A stretch of DNA of 64,000 nt, taken from contig JAPUDO010000076.1 of NCBI GenBank assembly GCA_027493055.1, positions 1-64,000 of the forward strand. The letters are read 5' to 3'. Numbering within the stretch: the first letter of the stretch is position 1; the number at the start of each line of letters is the position of its first letter. Origin of the DNA: Niabella sp. (GTDB lineage: Bacteria; Bacteroidota; Bacteroidia; Chitinophagales; Chitinophagaceae). The notes beneath the pieces were generated by a model. It did not search any database. It saw only the letters and a list, made by a program, of their open reading frames with translations, and had not been told where the DNA came from. The position numbers and the translations under genes were made by a program. Shown here piece by piece: positions 62,149-64,000 of this stretch.

Positions 62149-64000
62149 ATGAAAAGATCAATTAAGAAAGTAGCTGTTTTAGGCAGCGGCGTTATGGGTT
62201 CGCGTATAGCCTGTCATTTTGCGGGCGCCGGCATCCCCGTACTGCTATTAGATATGCCGTACGTTTCTCCTTCGGGAGAAAAAAAGGATGCTAATAAACT
62301 GGTGAATGATGCGCTGCAGGCAGCCCTGAAGAGCAGTCCCTCGCCCGTTTATACTCCTGACGTGGTAAAAAGAATTACTACGGGCAATTTTGATGACAAT
62401 ATGAAAGATATTGCCGGCTGCGACTGGATCATTGAAGTGGTAACAGAACGTTTAGATATTAAAAAGCAGGTGTTTGATAAAGTAGAGCAATTTCGCAAAC
62501 CAGGAACGCTGGTTACCACCAACACCTCCGGCATTCCCATTCATTTGATGACCGAAAGCAGAAGCGATGACTTTAATAAACATTTCTGTGGTACCCACTT
62601 CTTTAATCCGCCCCGGTATCTGCGATTGCTGGAAATCATCCCCACACCAAAAACTGACCAGGAAATCATAAACTTTTTAATGGAGTATGGCGATGTGATC
62701 CTGGGAAAAACCACGGTACTTTGTAAAGATACTCCTGCATTTATAGCCAACCGCATTGGAGTATATAGCATCATGTCCATTTTTTCGTTGATGGATCAGT
62801 TAGGATTAACCATTGATGAAGTAGAAGCATTAACCGGCCCCCTGATTGGCAGGCCAAAATCTGCCACATTCAGAACAGCAGATGTAGTGGGTATTGATAC
62901 CCTTGTGAAAGTAGCTAATGGTGTGTATGATAATTGTCCGGCTGATGAAGCCAAAGCCATTTTTAAAATACCCGGCTGGCTGGATAAAATGATTGACAAC
63001 AAGTGGCTGGGAGATAAAACAGGCCAGGGATTTTTCAAAAAAATAAAAGCCGCCTCCAGTACAGAAATATTGACCCTCAACTTTAAAACCTTTGAATACG
63101 AGCCGCGCATAAAACCAAAATTTGCTTCGGTTGATGCTGCAAAGCCGGTTGAAGACCTCACGGCAAGGATCAAAATGCTGGCACAATCACAGGACAAGGC
63201 CGGTAATTTTTTCAGGCATTTTCATTATGGGTTGTTTTCTTATATCAGCCATCGTATTCCTGAAATAAGCGATGAGCTCTACCGTTTAGATGATGCGATG
63301 AAAGCCGGTTTCGGCTGGGAGATCGGCGCTTTTGAAACCTGGGATGCTTTGGGAGTAGCTAAAACTATAGCTTCCATGAAGGAGGAAGGCTATAATGTGG
63401 CCCCCTGGGTAGAAGAAATGACAGCCGCCGGCTATAAAAGCTTTTATAAAATTGAAAATGGCAGAAAATTATTTTATGATGTTGCATCAAAAAATCACCT
63501 GCCTGTTCCGGGTAGCGAAGCCTTCATCCTACTCAAAAATTACAGTGATAGGCTGGTTTGGAAAAACAGCAGCTGCAAATTATATGACATAGGCGATGAT
63601 GTGCTGGCCCTGCAATGGAACACCAAAATGGGCACTATTGGCGGCGATGTGCTAAGCGGCATACAAACCTCTATTGAAAAAGCAGAAAAGGATTTTAAAG
63701 GGCTGGTAATTGCTAATGATGGCACTAATTTTTCCGCGGGGGCCAACATCGGGATGATCTTTATGCTGGCCGTAGAGCAGGAATATGATGAGCTGGACTT
63801 TGCTATCCGTACTTTTCAGAATACCATGATGCGGGTGCGTTACTCCGGCATACCTGTAGTGGTAGCACCTCATGGACTGGCATTAGGGGGTGGTTGTGAG
63901 CTGAGCCTGCACGCTGATAAAGTTTGTGCAGCTGCAGAAACCTATACGGGTCTTGTTGAGCTGGGCGTAGGCGTTATTCCTGGCGGTGGCGGTACCAAAG
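62149..64000 (+). CDS. FadN-like 3-hydroxyacyl-CoA dehydrogenase/enoyl-CoA hydratase (3' truncated)
   Basis: The frame is open from the ATG at 62149 to the right edge (617 codons so far). The N-terminal 3-hydroxyacyl-CoA dehydrogenase part has the NAD motif KVAVLGSGVMGSRIACHFAG and VTTNTSGIPI, HFFNPP. A second helical domain (LDKMIDNKWLGDKTGQGFFKK) follows. The enoyl-CoA hydratase domain begins about residue 480 (LALQWNTKMGTIGGDVLSG; later GLALGGGCELSLHADKV and LVELGVGVIPGGGGTK). This dehydrogenase-first order is that of FadN-type enzymes, opposite to FadB. It carries out two steps of beta-oxidation; a thiolase is probably encoded next. Confidence 0.92.
   Translation, partial: MKRSIKKVAVLGSGVMGSRIACHFAGAGIPVLLLDMPYVSPSGEKKDANKLVNDALQAALKSSPSPVYTPDVVKRITTGNFDDNMKDIAGCDWIIEVVTERLDIKKQVFDKVEQFRKPGTLVTTNTSGIPIHLMTESRSDDFNKHFCGTHFFNPPRYLRLLEIIPTPKTDQEIINFLMEYGDVILGKTTVLCKDTPAFIANRIGVYSIMSIFSLMDQLGLTIDEVEALTGPLIGRPKSATFRTADVVGIDTLVKVANGVYDNCPADEAKAIFKIPGWLDKMIDNKWLGDKTGQGFFKKIKAASSTEILTLNFKTFEYEPRIKPKFASVDAAKPVEDLTARIKMLAQSQDKAGNFFRHFHYGLFSYISHRIPEISDELYRLDDAMKAGFGWEIGAFETWDALGVAKTIASMKEEGYNVAPWVEEMTAAGYKSFYKIENGRKLFYDVASKNHLPVPGSEAFILLKNYSDRLVWKNSSCKLYDIGDDVLALQWNTKMGTIGGDVLSGIQTSIEKAEKDFKGLVIANDGTNFSAGANIGMIFMLAVEQEYDELDFAIRTFQNTMMRVRYSGIPVVVAPHGLALGGGCELSLHADKVCAAAETYTGLVELGVGVIPGGGGTK

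Overview
The window looks like chromosomal DNA from a member of the Bacteroidota, most likely a Chitinophagaceae-type bacterium. The evidence is a SusC/SusD pair headed by an ECF sigma factor and a FecR anti-sigma factor, promoters of the TTG-N19-21-TAnnTTTG type instead of -35/-10 boxes, a 14-gene nuo operon with a very short NuoG, secreted TldD/TldE-like proteins, and families of short AT-rich or GC-rich palindromic intergenic repeats typical of the phylum. The base composition is moderate and even, and no large mobile island is present.

Layout: 1-152 is the start of a LemA lipoprotein. 415-6031 holds a SnoaL-like lipoprotein, a secreted TldE/TldD-like pair and an NtrC-type regulator without a DNA-binding domain. 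6051-13411 carries housekeeping genes: pdhB, ypdA, a DUF445 protein, prmA, plsY, an M48 protease and a small outer-membrane barrel. 13477-19840 is mostly on the minus strand: a UbiD-like decarboxylase, a SIMPL protein, a Tat-exported Gfo/Idh/MocA oxidoreductase, tRNA-Ser(GGA), TatD and a polysaccharide deacetylase. 19960-22899 is a three-gene envelope operon (small membrane protein, PstS-like lipoprotein, TPR protein). 23048-37762 is nuoABCDEF-X-GHIJKLMN, where X is an outer-membrane barrel protein and many of the spacers carry repeats. 38311-45293 is the ECF sigma, FecR, SusC, SusD module. 45630-53298 has an orphan MacB-type permease, accD, smpB, an mprF-virJ-DUF481 operon and mgtC. 53533-60473 is a minus-strand parE...parC cluster, interrupted by DUF1835 and DUF4260 genes, a four-helix-bundle pseudogene and a RAYT transposase set in REP-like palindromes. 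60777-61765 is a Xre/RES toxin-antitoxin pair, and 62149 onward is a FadN-like beta-oxidation gene running off the right edge.

How the genes work together: the nuo genes encode complex I, feeding the menaquinone pool to which the UbiD-like enzyme may contribute. mprF, virJ and the DUF481 gene look like a make, degrade and envelope-sensor or porin set for aminoacylated lipids. The sigma/FecR/SusC/SusD block is a trans-envelope-regulated uptake system with no enzymes beside it. The points most worth a second look are the 25-bp-phased REP palindromes around the RAYT gene with a second array 53 kb away, the exported TldD/TldE pair, the mprF-virJ-DUF481 operon, and the repeat-laden nuo operon with its embedded barrel protein.
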